From Erigeron canadensis (lineage: Eukaryota > Streptophyta > Magnoliopsida > Asterales > Asteraceae), in assembly GCF_010389155.1 (NCBI RefSeq), contig NC_057761.1:7752501-7816500 (forward strand): a stretch of DNA of 64,000 bases, read 5' to 3'. The first letter of the stretch is position 1; each line of letters opens with the position of its first letter. Below, one piece after another: positions 44,358-56,255 of this stretch. The notes beneath the pieces are model-generated. The model was not told the origin of the DNA, did no database searches, and saw only the letters and a program-made list of their open reading frames with translations. The position numbers were made by a program, and so were the translations under genes.

Positions 44358-44386
44358 CCAAAAGGGGCGAAGTTCGCCCCTTTTGG
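44358..44386. repeat. 29-bp near-perfect palindrome
   Basis: Arms CCAAAAGGGGCGAA and TTCGCCCCTTTTGG around a single G. It lies in a segment that resembles the GCGAATTTTT repeats at 31140-31330. Confidence 0.85.
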
Positions 44387-45133
44387 CCAAGGTAAAAGTC
44401 AAAATTAATTAATGACGTTGAATAAAGGTTGATCGTCACTAGCATAATGGGCGAATTTTTTAGATAGAAAAGAGGTATGATGTCAATAGCCAAATTTTGT
44501 AGTGTCACTAGTATGCCCCCTTCAACTATGAATGCTTCAAACCTTTTATTGTACAAGTTTTGATGTATGCCTCACCTTGTCGATTCTTTCTTCATCAACA
44601 TCATCATGCCGATTTCATTTGCCAATGTTACTATGTCAAAATTACCAAGAAACAATAAGTTCAAAATAATGATGCCAAAATTTACAGATTTTCCTTGCAT
44701 GTCAGCTCTAAAGTATATCTAAATCTATTTATAAATATAAAAAAGTTAGGCTAAAATAAAATTTAAGCCGTATGGCACCGTATTTTTTTAAAGATTTTTA
44801 AAGAGTTGACGGGGTCCTTTTGCAGTAGATGAGACCAATGGCACAGGAAAAGACCATGTGGGAGGTAGCTAAAATAATAACCTGTCAGCTCATTGTTGTT
44901 ACATCTTTTGATAGAATGTCACTTATCCAATTACATTCTGACACGCACTAAAGTTTTTTTTTTTTCCTTCTTTTTTCTTTTTAACCATGATAAAGTTACT
45001 GTGGGCTCTTTTTGTTTGTTTGTAATATCGAATTTGGGGGGTGGGGAGCTAGCAGGTTGGGAGGTCTTCGACTTTCTTTCAACCAATACAATACAATTAT
45101 TAATTTTATTTTAGTTTTGTAAATGTAATATAA

Positions 45134-45767
45134 CTAGTTTTTTAACCCGGACGTTGCCCTGAAAAACATAACGATACATAAAACTTGCAACATTTATAAA
45201 TCGGTCATGAATACGTAAAAATAAGTGTACATTACAAAAGCGTATCATAAACATAAAAAAAAAACATGAATAATAAAAAGTATTACAAAGGACTATTTAA
45301 AAAAAATACTGCATCATAGTGTCAAGTGGTTATTTAGTCGTTGCCCATGAAAATATCAACTATTTTATTATTTAAAAAACCCTTTAAATACCTGTACAAA
45401 CTAATATATTAGTAAATAAATAAAGAACAAATAAAGGTAAACTTTATAGTCGTTAGACGGAGATTACCTAAACGTTGACCGATGAAATATTAGTTGTTTT
45501 TTTTTTTTGTTAGAAAGACCCTTTATAAAGATGATTACAAATTAATATACCACTAAATAAGTAAAAAAATAAATGAAAGATTAGCGTTAGGTAAAGGAAT
45601 GACAAGAAAGGCTAAAAAGATATAAATAAAGTACGATACGCAACAACATATCAGTTAGGATAATTTAAAAACGAATTCAATGGGGAAAAAACGCAAGCAA
45701 GCAGGATGCCTGCTTACTTCAATATTCATACGGACATCCTAAAATGTGTGTGTATATATATATATGA
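45134..45767 (-). mobile_element. Non-autonomous Helitron
   Basis: Read on the minus strand the 3' end is CAGGGCAACGTCCGGG, then TTAAAAAACTAG before a T: a typical Helitron end. The most likely 5' end is TCATATATATATATACACAC at 45767, after an A; an alternative TC start is at 46230. No coding capacity. Confidence 0.6.
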
Positions 45768-46230
45768 TATATAGGGTAGAGTTAACGTAAGAACCACAAA
45801 TATGGAGAGAACCATGACAACCACTAGTTTTTCTCTCTCTATCTTTTTTTTTGCGTGGTTTTTTATTTTTTTAATTTTTAATTTTCATTTTTTGAAACTT
45901 TTTTTTGTTTTTTATTTTCTTTTAACAAAAACCCATTCCAAAAATAAAATTTTTTTTAAAAAAAAAAAAAATCATATAGGTTACATATTAAGAAAACGTA
46001 TGGATACGGTACGGTCGTTGTCCTCATCCATTCTAAAGGGGTTGTCACCGGACGCATATGAGAATGGTATGGATTTAATGGGCGACGATCCAAGAGATGG
46101 TGATGTTTGTTGCAGTACGGACGTAGCCCTTAATTTTAAGGGCATGATTTTTCAATGGTTCTCACGATTCTTATCATATATGTTGGTTCTCACTTGATCC
46201 TTTCACTGTATATATATATATATATATAGA
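45768..46230. mobile_element. Foldback MITE-like element with (TA)n ends
   Basis: Left end ATATAGGGTAGAGTTAACGT, AAGAACC, GAGAACCAT and right end (minus strand) ATATACAGTGAAAGGATCAA, GTGAGAACC, GAGAACCATTGA are imperfect inverted copies over about 60 bp, both starting in TA repeats. The centre is T-rich. It could alternatively be the start of the neighbouring Helitron. Confidence 0.5.
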
Positions 46231-46586
46231 TGTTATTGTAGCTTTTTGTTAAAATTGAATTTCGCTTGAAACTTCGTGTCGTGATTCGACAGCGGGAGGT
46301 CTAACATACGTTGTCTTAACGGGTCCCCGCTAGAGAACTTGCTCGAAGTAGAAATGCCTATTTTATATTCCTTAAGGAGGGAAACCCCCTACTAATCCGC
46401 CCGAAAACACGACGATTAATAAGGGTAAACATTGCTCTCTCATACCTGAAATTGGAAATATATAAAGATAAATAGGAAAAAAAGGTAATTGTGTACTCGT
46501 TGTATACAAAAGAAAAGGGGCAAAAATGGAATTTCACCCTTAGCTATTATAGCTAAAGGTGTTCATAAATGTTTATATATAGATAA
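46231..46586. other. Spacer, nothing recognised
   Basis: Somewhat higher GC (46260-46420) than its surroundings, with no open frame or repeat that I recognise. Confidence 0.35.
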
Positions 46587-47136
46587 CTAGTTTTAATACC
46601 CATATGTTGTACGGATTGATATAACGTATATGCAGTCTAACTAGATATCCAAGTTACTGGTTTCAAACACTTTTTTTTTGAAAATCATGTATTATTCAAA
46701 TGTTATTATACTTTACTCTCATTTAAGTTGAAAAAAAAATTAGCAAAAAAAAGTTAAAATGAAAGAACTGATCTAGTGATAATTGAAAGGACATAAAATA
46801 TGTCTAAAAAAAATTATAAATTGGACTAATTATATAAGATATGCATATATTATTATATTTAAACAAATTATTATAGAATTTTAGACATTGTCAAACGCCT
46901 TTTAATTTTACGTTATATCATAGTTAAATTAGGAAACACTTTAATATTTATCTATTACAATATTTCTTTTATAAAATCTATTACGTAAGAAATATATATT
47001 CCAACACATAAAGATTATGATTTCCATATAAATTTACATATTTATCAATTAGGTCAAATATACACGTGTTGTTAAAAGCTTTTGACACATGTCGTGTTGA
47101 GAAATATGCAATCCCGTTTTAGTTTATTATAATAGA
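46587..47136 (-). mobile_element. Non-autonomous Helitron
   Basis: Read on the minus strand it starts TCTATTATAATAAACTAAAA after an A and ends GGGTATTAAAACTAG before a T. The pre-terminal hairpin is decayed (CCGTACAACATATGGG). 550 bp, no coding capacity. Confidence 0.7.
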
Positions 47137-47414
47137 TATATCAAGATATATTTTCGGGGTTTTTGCTAGTAACCCACTAGCTTCTACAGATGATACGACT
47201 CGTATCATAAGAGTAAATAACGATAGAGGATTTCCTCAACTCATGTTAACCAAATCTTGACCCTTGATTAAAACCAAAAATCAAAATTTAAAGTTTATCT
47301 TTAAATCTTGACCATTGATTTCAATCTAATTTTTAAAATGTTTCCAACTTGTCCAATCCAGTTGGAAACTTAGAGAGAATTTTTTACCATAAATAACATT
47401 GTTGTTCTTACGGG
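47137..47414. other. Spacer between Helitron relics
   Basis: Contains two related phrases, AAATCTTGACCCTTGATT and AAATCTTGACCATTGATT, about 45 bases apart. No gene. Confidence 0.35.
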
Positions 47415-47673
47415 CATGGTACCCGCGCAATGCGACGACGATGACATTAGTTGCGATGTGTTGATATCGACGGATGGTGATGACGTCGGCGCCAAGTGGT
47501 GTAGGTACTTGATACAAAGATATATGATTTTTATGGATAATGAATATTTTTAAAAGACTATGGAATGATTATGTAAGTTAATTAATTAAGGATATAATGG
47601 TAATTTTGCATGTCATAAAATTGTAAATTTTTCAACATAGGAGCATAATTTTTATATAGTACTCCAATATAGA
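47415..47673 (-). mobile_element. Decayed small Helitron
   Basis: On the minus strand it begins TCTATATTGGAGTACTATAT and ends with CATTGCGCGGGTACCATG, where CTAG seems to have mutated. Interior words (GCGACG..., AAGTGGTGTAGGTACTTGAT, ATTTTTAAAAGACTATGG) follow the same order as in the Helitron at 15111-15344. Confidence 0.5.
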
Positions 47674-47889
47674 TAGAAAATTCTTATAGAAAAAAGATCA
47701 CAGTATGATTTTATTTTTTATTTTTTGTAAATTTTGATTTAAAAGTTGAATTAGTATAATTTTTCCGGTTGATCTTTTCTTTCCAATCAAGCGATCGATC
47801 TTCATTGAATGGTGACTTACGAAACCAAAACATGTATCATTTGATGTGTTTATCTTTAATGTTTAACTCAAGAAAGCCCACAATAAGTT

Positions 47890-48126
47890 AAAAAAAAAAA
47901 GTAAGTAAGTAACTGCTCAGTGCTGCCTTCCGCGAGTTTTGAGCCCCAATACCTCGACGGTGTATGGGGGAGGTTAAGATGTAGGCAGACCTTACCTTTA
48001 CCCAAGTAGAGAGGCTGCTTCCAGTTTCTACCTAAATGGTAGAAAAAGCCCTCCAACCTTTGCATGGGATATGGATCGAACCCATAACCTCTGTCTCCAG
48101 AGGCAATGGTGTTTACCACTGATCCA
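47890..48126 (-). mobile_element. tRNA-derived SINE
   Basis: 237 bp on the minus strand with internal polymerase III boxes: box A TGGATCAGTGG at the start and box B GGTTCGATCC (48073-48082). Further on, GGTAAGGTCTGCCTACATC and CCTCCCCCATACACC resemble the body of TS-type plant SINEs. A T-rich tail precedes the end. Perfect 10-bp target duplication ACAATAAGTT (47880-47889, 48127-48136). Non-coding; spread by LINE machinery. Confidence 0.85.
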
Positions 48127-48136
48127 ACAATAAGTT

Positions 48137-49102
48137 GTTTATCCATAATCTGGAACGTAATAACTTACCGTCAAAGATCACAAATCATATAGATCAATAA
48201 CAGAAACAGACTAACTTTTTAAGAGTTTAAAACATAGTCGTAATAGATCATAAATCATATACCTTTCCGATATGGCGATATATTAACTCCGATACATTAA
48301 ACATATGATCTTACTAGTTACGAGCTGCGCCTTGTGACACGGTATCAAACCTTCTAGTAGATTATTCATCACATAACTTGTTTAAAAGCATCTTTTTGAA
48401 GAGGATTTGGGTGACTAATAGATGGAATTGGAGCCATGCTTCCTTTATTCTAGTTATGCTATAATCAATTACTAACTTTAAAATATTAGTTTGAATCGTT
48501 GAAATGTTATGTTTTGATCTATTTACCACAAAATACAATAGTTTATGCATACTGTACAACTGGCTAATGCACAATGATGGTAAATGTATCAAATTAACAT
48601 GGTACAAATATCATTACCCTATGTTTAGTAGTAAAATAAAATGAAAATCAACAATTACAAGGTACGAAGAAAGTGAGATATAGAAAATCTTACACCTTGT
48701 TGGAAATAACAGTATACTAACAATATGTAATTCCTTAAATATATATATATATATATATTACAATTATGTTTGATCACAAATAGTATAAAAGTAACAATTA
48801 TGTAGTTCTTAGAGTCACAATCGTCTATGTCACAGCACTAACGTACGTCAATTATACATACCAAATGTCTCATCTAATAGAAGTTTTTTTCTAGTTTAAT
48901 ACTATACAAGTTTGTAGTAATTGGATGTATATCGAAATCTCATGATTTGTGACATTTGATCTTGAAACATTGTTTGAAATTTACGAATACATGGAGACAC
49001 ACTCATATCAAAAGATAGAAGAAGGCCAGATATGGCTTATATCTTAATGCATCTGTAGCAAAAAAAAACACATTCTGTAGTACAGAAGCATCTCAAAGTG
49101 TG
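48137..49102. other. Region downstream of the SKP1-like gene
   Basis: Probably includes the 3' UTR of the minus-strand SKP1-like gene near 48950-49102. Otherwise AT-rich with a (TA)n run near 48740-48760. No gene recognised. Confidence 0.4.
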
Positions 49103-50611
49103 TTAATCGAATGCCCAGGCATTACTTTGAACAAATTTTTCTTCAGCCGCATAATCAACACACGAGGATTTTTCATTTATGTTAAACATCTTACGTATCT
49201 GTTCAGGGGTTTTCCCTTTCATCATCTCACCTATTCGTCCACCTACGAGATCTTTTAGATCTTTTATCTTTAAATCATTTGCAGCCTGTAAGAAAAAAAT
49301 GCATCATTCTTATTATTTTAAAACTTATGCTACAGTTATGTCGCATATATAAAGTCTTTGCCAAATAATCATACATATTTATGCCTTTCAAGTTTCAAGA
49401 CAAAGAGAACAGAGGATATCTATAGATTATAACTGACAGATATTGTTGCGCGATGGTTATTAATAGCCAATGAAGCTGATCATATTTCGTAGAAGTTGCG
49501 ATTTTGCAAATATATAGAACAAAGGTATTAATAGCTTTCAACAATCTCCGAAAAACATTGATGGTCCGCTATAATTACAATTTTTATTTTAACGGCAAAG
49601 ATAAAATTAAATTATAAGTAACGGCAAAGATAAAATTAAATTAAGTTTCGATTTTGCAAATATATAGGGTATGTTTGGCAACATTAGCTGTAGCTGGTAG
49701 TTATAGCTTGTAACTGTAACTTTTAATTGAAGCTGTAAGCTGTAGCTTAGTTGGAACAGTAAGTTGTAGCTTTTATATTTTAAAAGTGTTTGGTATGGTA
49801 GCTGTAGCTGCAACTTTAAGAGGCATTTGTGTAACTTTTAAAGAGTAAAAGCTTCATCGAAAAGCTAAAGCTCCTGAAACGCTACTTCAACTAGCGTTTC
49901 ATTTTGAAGCTTTTTCTTTCAAATAAAAACTAAATCTAATCGCATCCAACAAAACGTTTAATATTTTATGAGCTTTTAATTTAAAATGAAAAGCTAAAGC
50001 TCCTTATAAGCTTTTCAAAACTTGTGCCAATAGCCATAAAACGCTTGTTGGTGGCCAATAATTTTCCACACAGGCAAACAAAGTCAAACAAAGGTGATGA
50101 TCATCTAGAAATGAAGAAAACAAAGTCAAACTAGAAAACAAACCAGAAAAAGTTTGAAGAGAGTCTCGTAATGGACATTCACAAACTCTGTATCAAATGC
50201 TTTCATTTCAAGCAAAGCAGTGATGTTTTTATTGCCCTCCTCGTTGATCGAGTAGTGATACACATGTTTGTTACAATACTCCAAAACCTTTCTCATGGTC
50301 TCACCAGTTATATTATAAAAATCTATGACCATTCCATTTGAAAAGCCTTTTTCGGCGATAATTTGCCTTATCGTCTCTGATTGCATCGCCGCTTGTAACT
50401 TCACGTCGAATTTCTCTCCATCAGAGGTTGTTAACACCAAATTATTAACTGATGGAGTTGCCAAAACTTCATGATCATCTAGAGTTGTGGTGATGGGGCG
50501 AGAAGAAACCGTAAATATGGATATTGAGGTCATAACAAAAAGGAAAGAATTCAGATGATGGAATTTGGAAGGCATGTTTGTGATAGGAAAGGAATGAGGA
50601 ACAATGAACAA
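49103..50611 (-). CDS. SKP1-like protein (SCF ubiquitin ligase adaptor)
   Basis: SKP1 proteins link cullin-1 to F-box proteins in SCF E3 ligases. Exons 50144-50611 and 49103-49285 (intron 858 bp, GT-AG, phase 0) give 216 residues against about 160 for typical SKP1. The POZ fold starts at LVLTTSDGEKFDV (residues 58-70), followed by MQSETIRQII, MRKVLEYCNKHV and DTEFVNV...LFKLFL. Exon 2 carries AANDLKIKDLKDLVGGRIGE, the hallmark MMKGKTPEQIRKMFNI and the C-terminal AWAFD (WAFE in most SKP1), which contacts F-box proteins. An N-terminal extension of about 50 residues, partly hydrophobic, is unusual; a later ATG at 50533 would give 190 residues. The intron holds a 25-bp tandem duplication near 49593-49645 and, from 49665, a repeat beginning GGGTATGTTTGGCAA. 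No stops; may be a divergent functional paralogue. Confidence 0.85.
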
Positions 50612-50929
50612 GAAAGTATAATTAGCTTATTTAGCTGTTGAATGTTGACTTTTGTTCTCGAGACTTTGACTTTGTGAGTCATATAAGAAGTCAAATAAGT
50701 TAATAAAAATGATAAAATAGACTAATTTAGTACGTTTACAAACACACTTAAAAGTTTAATGCTAACTATTGATAAATCAAAGGTGGAAATTAGAAAATTG
50801 ATAAATTAAAACATAGAGTGAAATTTATGAAAATTAAAGTTTAAGACGTCTAAAGATTCATAGCCAGTAAAAGTATGTTGAGGTAAAAATATTTTGAGAG
50901 TTTGTTTAAGGTCATTAAACTTCAATGTG
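50612..50929. other. Upstream of the SKP1-like gene
   Basis: Short promoter-sized spacer before copia-3, which therefore lies about 320 bp from the start codon. A TATA-like TTATACT (minus strand) occurs about 25 bases above the start codon. Nothing else seen. Confidence 0.4.
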
Positions 50930-50934
50930 TTTTC

Positions 50935-51417
50935 TGTTGGAACCACGTTAGTGTGACCGTCATTGATCATGTATCATTCCTGATATGATAATTGACGACA
51001 ACGGAAATCCTATGTCTAAGTAAATATATGATGGGCGTATTTACTCTTAGAGACGTAGTATAAGGTTTCTCATTAGGTGATTGTAACTAAGAAGACTAAT
51101 GGTACACACATTAAACACCAGAAGGCTTGAATGTGTAAATACTAAAGGGTTGAATGTGTAATTACTCTCATTATAAATAGAGGGTAATTAACACTAAGTT
51201 AAGGTTAATCCCAACACATAATAAACCCTAATTTTCGTGTGTGTATACCTCTCTAATTCGTGCATCATGTTCCAGCCGAATTTATCATCCCATTATTACT
51301 CAATTACCTTGTTATGGAACCCGAAATCAATAGCAATTATGCTTTAATGTTCTTACAGGTTCCACAGGACGATTGGGGATGTTTTATCACTCGAATCGAA
51401 TCATGTTTTTTCCAACA
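50935..51417 (+). repeat. 5' LTR of copia-3
   Basis: 483 bp, with TATAAATAGAGG at 51172-51183 as likely TATA box. Confidence 0.95.
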
Positions 51418-51419
51418 TG

Positions 51420-51431
51420 TGGTATCAGAGC
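51420..51431 (+). promoter_or_regulatory. Primer-binding site of copia-3
   Basis: TGGTATCAGAGC two bases after the LTR. Confidence 0.9.
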
Positions 51432-51510
51432 CAGGTTACGAAGTCCTGTTATGTTTTTGGTTCGTTTCGAGGGTTTTACGCGAACTTAGAAACCGCAGAA
51501 TGAAGAAACT

Positions 51511-51830
51511 CGTGCTGACGTCATCACGAACTCAAAACTACTTCGTGCTGACGTCATCACAGTTTCTGCACCACCTTCGCGCTCATGTTTTCGCACGAAG
51601 TCAGCTATCTTCGCACGAACTCAGCTATCTTCACACGAACTCATTACTACTTCGTGCTGACGTCATTACACGAACCAGATTGTCTTCACGCTGACGTCAT
51701 CACGAACTTCGTGTAGACTTATGACTTCTTCGTGCTGACTTCATCACACGAACATCGTGTTGACTTATGTTACCTTCGTGCTTACATCATCACGAACTTA
51801 TGGTCTACTTCGTGCTTACTTATTCACGAG
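51511..51830 (+). repeat. Hairpin array with TGACGTCA loops, copia-3 leader
   Basis: About seven units of stem TTCGTG...CACGAA around an inner palindrome. Four keep the octamer TGACGTCA exactly (51516, 51549, 51658, 51692); later units read TGACTTCA or TTACATCA. Extra CACGAA/TTCGTG words between units allow alternative pairing. Confidence 0.85.
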
Positions 51831-51961
51831 TTATAACTTAAGTTCATATTAAATTAAAGATGATTTTAGCTGATGAATGAACTCGTGCTTAATAATTTTA
51901 CCTTATAATTTTGTGGCTAAAATTGTCTCTTATTTTCGAAAATTATTTTTTCTAAGACATT

Positions 51962-52340
51962 TTTACCAGCTAGGGGCTCTGCCCCTTGGACCCCGCCAGG
52001 GGCTGCCGCCCTTGGACCCCGCTTCCAGGGGCGCTACCCCCGGACCCCCGTAATGTGTGGGGGCTTCGCACTAATGAACATGCTTTCATCATTTGTGCCC
52101 AAAGGTCAAATATGATTCTCATGGTGCATTCTTTTCCTTTTGGATAATGAACACTAAGTATATTGATTCTGCCCAAAGGTGATTTAATACACTTTGTGTG
52201 CTTAAAGGAATATTTTTCATGCATAAGATACACGATTCTTAATTTTGTGCCCAAAGGTCAAAAGATAAGCGTTGTGCCGCATGACCCTAATGCTCATGTG
52301 TACTTAGATATTAGTTACTTCTGCCCAAAGGTGATGTAAA
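51962..52340 (+). repeat. GC-rich and TGCCCAAAGGT tandem repeats
   Basis: From 51962 to 52070 a GC-rich block repeats CAGGGGC...CC(T/C)GGACCCCG about three times. It is followed by four TGCCCAAAGGT motifs near 52096, 52170, 52247 and 52322, about 75 bases apart. Non-coding leader of copia-3. Confidence 0.7.
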
Positions 52341-52409
52341 TGTAAATAGAGCCTTATGTCAACTTATTGTTTTGATGTTTACAATAGGTTACCTATCACT
52401 GGCTTCATT

Positions 52410-52700
52410 AGTATAATGGTCTTAGTCTCATTACTTTTAGGAACATTACTTTAGCCTCTTATGTATTTAGGCATTACGTTAGTTCCATTACTTTTAGAGA
52501 CATTACTTAATAAGCCTTGGATATCTAATTATGTTATTATAAGGAACATTATTATTAGCCCTTAGCTAAGTTTAGGCATTACTTTAGTTCCATTAGTTTT
52601 ATAGATATTGCTTAGTCTGCCTTAGATAGCTAATTATGTCACTATAATCTTATTGCCCTTAGTTTTAGGCATTACTTTAATAATCTTCTATTACTTGTAT
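52410..52700 (+). repeat. Imperfect tandem repeats, copia-3 leader
   Basis: Units of about 120-140 bp containing TTAGGCATTACTTTAGTTCCATTA and CTAATTATGT, repeated two to three times. No open frame. Confidence 0.6.
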
Positions 52701-52799
52701 CATAAATTGACATCCTCCTTATTTCCACTGTAGTATCTAACTTATGCATTAAGCCACTTATTTGTGCAAACTTTGCTTTATGAAAGGATTAATTACCTC

Positions 52800-53330
52800 T
52801 AACTCTGAAGATGCTAGACCTTAACTATATCATTCGCCATAATGAACCCACTGCTATTACTGCTAACTTTTCTGCAGCTCAGAAAGCGAATTTTAATAAA
52901 GTGGGATAAAGTGAATCACTTGTCACTAATGATGGTCAGGAACTTTATCAATTAAAGTATCTGAGGGAATGTATAAAGCGTATGCAAGTAACTTAAGAAC
53001 AAAGAAAATAGCAGTGTTTGTGAACACATAATGAATATGACTGACATGTCTCATAAGTTTAAGAGTCCTAAAATTGAAAGTCTTTGATAATTTTCTTGTG
53101 CATTTTTTAATGACCTCATTGCATGCTCATTTTGACACCTTTCACATTTTGACACCATGGTCGATGAGTGAACTAAATGCAATGTCTGTGCAAGAAAATG
53201 TTCGTCTTAAGTTGGGCCAACCTAAAGTGTTCACCTTACTACCACTGCTAATTCCATTAAGAGAAAAGATATAACAGTAATAAGACTGCAAATAAAGTTC
53301 AAAAGGCTAAACATGGTGCTTTTGCCTCTA
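52800..53330 (+). pseudogene. Copia-3 gag relic
   Basis: Broken frames still show FSAAQKANFNK, VNHLSLMMV-like text, VFDNFLVHFLMTSLHAHFDTF and WSMSELNAMSVQENVRLK, which match in order the copia Gag core. Many stops. Confidence 0.7.
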
Positions 53331-53399
53331 GCTTTAAGTCCTTGATAAGCAATCCTAACTACAAATTCTCATTGTGCCCAGATCGCCTTAATTTCAAGG

Positions 53400-55755
53400 A
53401 ACTGCTAGCTAAGAAAGGTAACTTATTTCATGTAATATTTGATTCTTATATGTTTAATGTATCTTCTAATACATGTGTAAGTGATTCTAGCTCTATGGTT
53501 CATGTGATTAACTCAACATAAGCATTCCAAACAATTCAGAAGCTATCAAATGACCAAAGAAAACTTAGAGTTGGAAGGGTTGATCTCTTATATGTCGAAA
53601 CCATAGAGACTTATGATTTACATATAAACACTTGAAAGTGTATTAGACTAGTGGATACCTTATGTGTACCGAGAATTTCTCGGAACCTTGTATCTATTTT
53701 TCTAGTCTAACACCTTGAAAGTTATGTATTAATTCATGGTTACGACGAGATTGCCATTACTGATAATAATGAATTCCTTGGTCCTAGTTTCTTGAATGGA
53801 TTGTTGTATAAGTTAGAACTAGATCATAATTTCTCACAGTCTTTGTTGTCTCCTAATATTGATGACATAACTAAAACAAAGACAAAATCACCTAACTAAT
53901 TAAGAGAATTACTCCATATAGTGGCATAAATACCTTAGCCACATCTCACGAGTTTGCATGATACGACTCATAAAGGATGGAATATTACATTCTCTTGACT
54001 TTTGTGATTTTGAAACATGTATTCAATGGCTTAAGGAATTAAGAAAGGAGCCACTAGAAGTTCCAACTTGTTGAAAATAATTCAATCTAATGTTAGTGGC
54101 CCCTATCCCGCATCCATGCATCATTTATTAGAATCATTAACGATTATTCACATTATATGCACCTATATTTGATCTAACCCCTTAGAGACTTTTATTGATC
54201 TTATAACTTTGGTTTTAAACCAACTTGATCATAAAATAAAAGTTGTGAGATCAGATATAGGAGGTGAGTATTATGGTTGACATATTGATATTGGTTAAGC
54301 TCTTAATCCTTTCCATAACTTTTGAAAGAAACAAGACATAAGTAACCAATATACCATGTTTGGTTCTCCTCAACGAAATCATGTTGATAAACGGAGAAAT
54401 AGAACCTTAATGGACATGGTGAAAAGTATGTTTGTCAACACTAACTTACCTACTTTTCTTTGGACTGAGGTCTTACACACAACTGTTTATATACTCAATA
54501 AGAGTTCCATTAGAATATGTCCTTAAGACTCCTAGACAGAAAGGAAAATGAGTCTGAATTATATGAACGTATGAGGTTGTACTGTCAAAGCATAACTCTA
54601 TAACCCTAAATTAAAGAAACTCAATCCTAAATCCTTTACCCGTTTCTTTATCGGTTATTAGTTTTATTGTCTTTCCTACTCTACTAGCATTTCATGAGAA
54701 CTAAGAGATCAGTGGGAGCACGACAAATCATAACTTAAGATTTGCAGGAAGTACAAGAAGCGGGGGGAACCACTCGTCGGTTATTATTACTCCTCCGATA
54801 ACTTCTCTTGTACCCAACGCTGCTCCTAATATCACTGACCCACCTTCTCTTAATCAAAATCCTAATCCTCCTAATAGAGATATTACTAATGTTAAAGCAT
54901 CTTATTAATAATGCTAAAGAAAAGCATCTTATTACTAATGCTAAAGCATCTTCCTTACTAAACCTGAAAATCAACTCAGGAGATCATCTAGATCACGCAA
55001 AACCATAACTTTGATGATTTCATTATTTAGCTGAAGTTGAGGACATTGGAAAGCTTACTGATCCTACCTCTTATTAAGAAGCCATTAATAGCGATCATGC
55101 CACTTAGTGGGATGAAGCCATAATTTGAAAGCTTAATTCCATATAGCATAATGACGTTTGGGACTTGGTTGAATTTCTTTGAGAATCCAAATCTATAAGT
55201 TGTAAGTGGATCTTCAAAACCAAAATATCCTCGAATGGAAACGTCACACACTATAAGGCCATAACCATTTGCGAAGGGCTTTACTCAAAAGGAAGGAATC
55301 GATTATCAAGAGAGCTTATCTCCTATCTCATAAAGATTCCTTAAGGATCATCATGGCATTCGTAACTTATTATGATTTAGAGTTACATAGATAGATGTCA
55401 AGACCACTTTCCTAAATGCAAACTTGCATTAAGATGGATACATGTGAACCTGAAGTTCCATAAAGTAAATAGCACATGATCTGCAAGTTGAATAAGTCCA
55501 TATATGGGTTGAAGCAAGCATCACTAAAATGGTACGTTAAGTTTAATGAAGTCATAAGAGGACAAGACTTCCTAAGAAAATCAAGTGGATTAATGCACCT
55601 ATCTCAAGATCAGTGGGAGTAAATTTACAATCCTTGTTTTGCACGTGGGTGATATACTTGCAAGTAACAACTTGGATATGTTGCATGAGTTGAAGCGTTT
55701 ACTTTTCGCAAAATGTCCACATAAAAGATCTCGGTGATGCCTTTAATGGCACAGG
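53400..55755 (+). pseudogene. Copia-3 pol relic, first part
   Basis: Recognisable in order: protease-to-pre-integrase text (TLCVPRISRNLVSI), integrase start near 54090-54160, KIKVVRSDIGGEYYG (54237-54280), RNRTLMDMVKSM, reverse transcriptase [49 protein letters not shown] and a changed active site (HVGDIL where YVDDIL is expected). It is interrupted by dozens of stops and ends at the insertion of element-4. Confidence 0.75.
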
Positions 55756-55998
55756 TGTTAGCTTTATATTTTATGGTGTTTAATTGTAAAATTATATTAG
55801 TGGAAGGGGTGTTAATGTTAATTAGTGGAGTGTATAAATATCCCCTTCCACCCCCATTTGTAATTATCTCTTTCATATAACAAAATCTAATTTATGTTCA
55901 AAATACCGGTATTCTCTCAATACTCACACAGACACACTTTTTCACACACAAGATCTAAACTCACAATTTCTCCATTATCACAAAATTAACAATTTACG
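55756..55998 (+). repeat. 5' LTR of element-4
   Basis: 243 bp; contains TATAAATA (55834-55841) as likely TATA box and one AATACCGGTATT palindrome. Confidence 0.95.
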
Positions 55999-56000
55999 TT

Positions 56001-56012
56001 TGGCATCAGAGC
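56001..56012 (+). promoter_or_regulatory. Primer-binding site of element-4
   Basis: TGGCATCAGAGC, the initiator-Met site with one change (T to C at the fourth base). Confidence 0.85.
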
Positions 56013-56255
56013 CTATGGGAAAAATCCGACCTGTTCCACGATTTGATTCCTTCCGATTCCTCCTGATTCGATGAGATTTCACTTTTCCGGCATTGTTTCC
56101 GGCGAAGTCTTCTGACCAATTTCGTGTTCTTATTTGAAGAATAGGTGAAGAAAACTGTTTTTTTTTTTAAATTTTCCGGCGAGATTCGAACTTTTACGGC
56201 TGCCGTTTTCTTCATCCTGCCTTCAACTGCTGCTGCTCGTTTGAATATCTATTCT

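Noticed and set aside
51260..51694. 144-codon frame at the copia-3 LTR-leader junction
   Set aside because: Spans LTR, primer-binding site and the hairpin array; the repeated TSSRT/LHTN pattern comes from the array.
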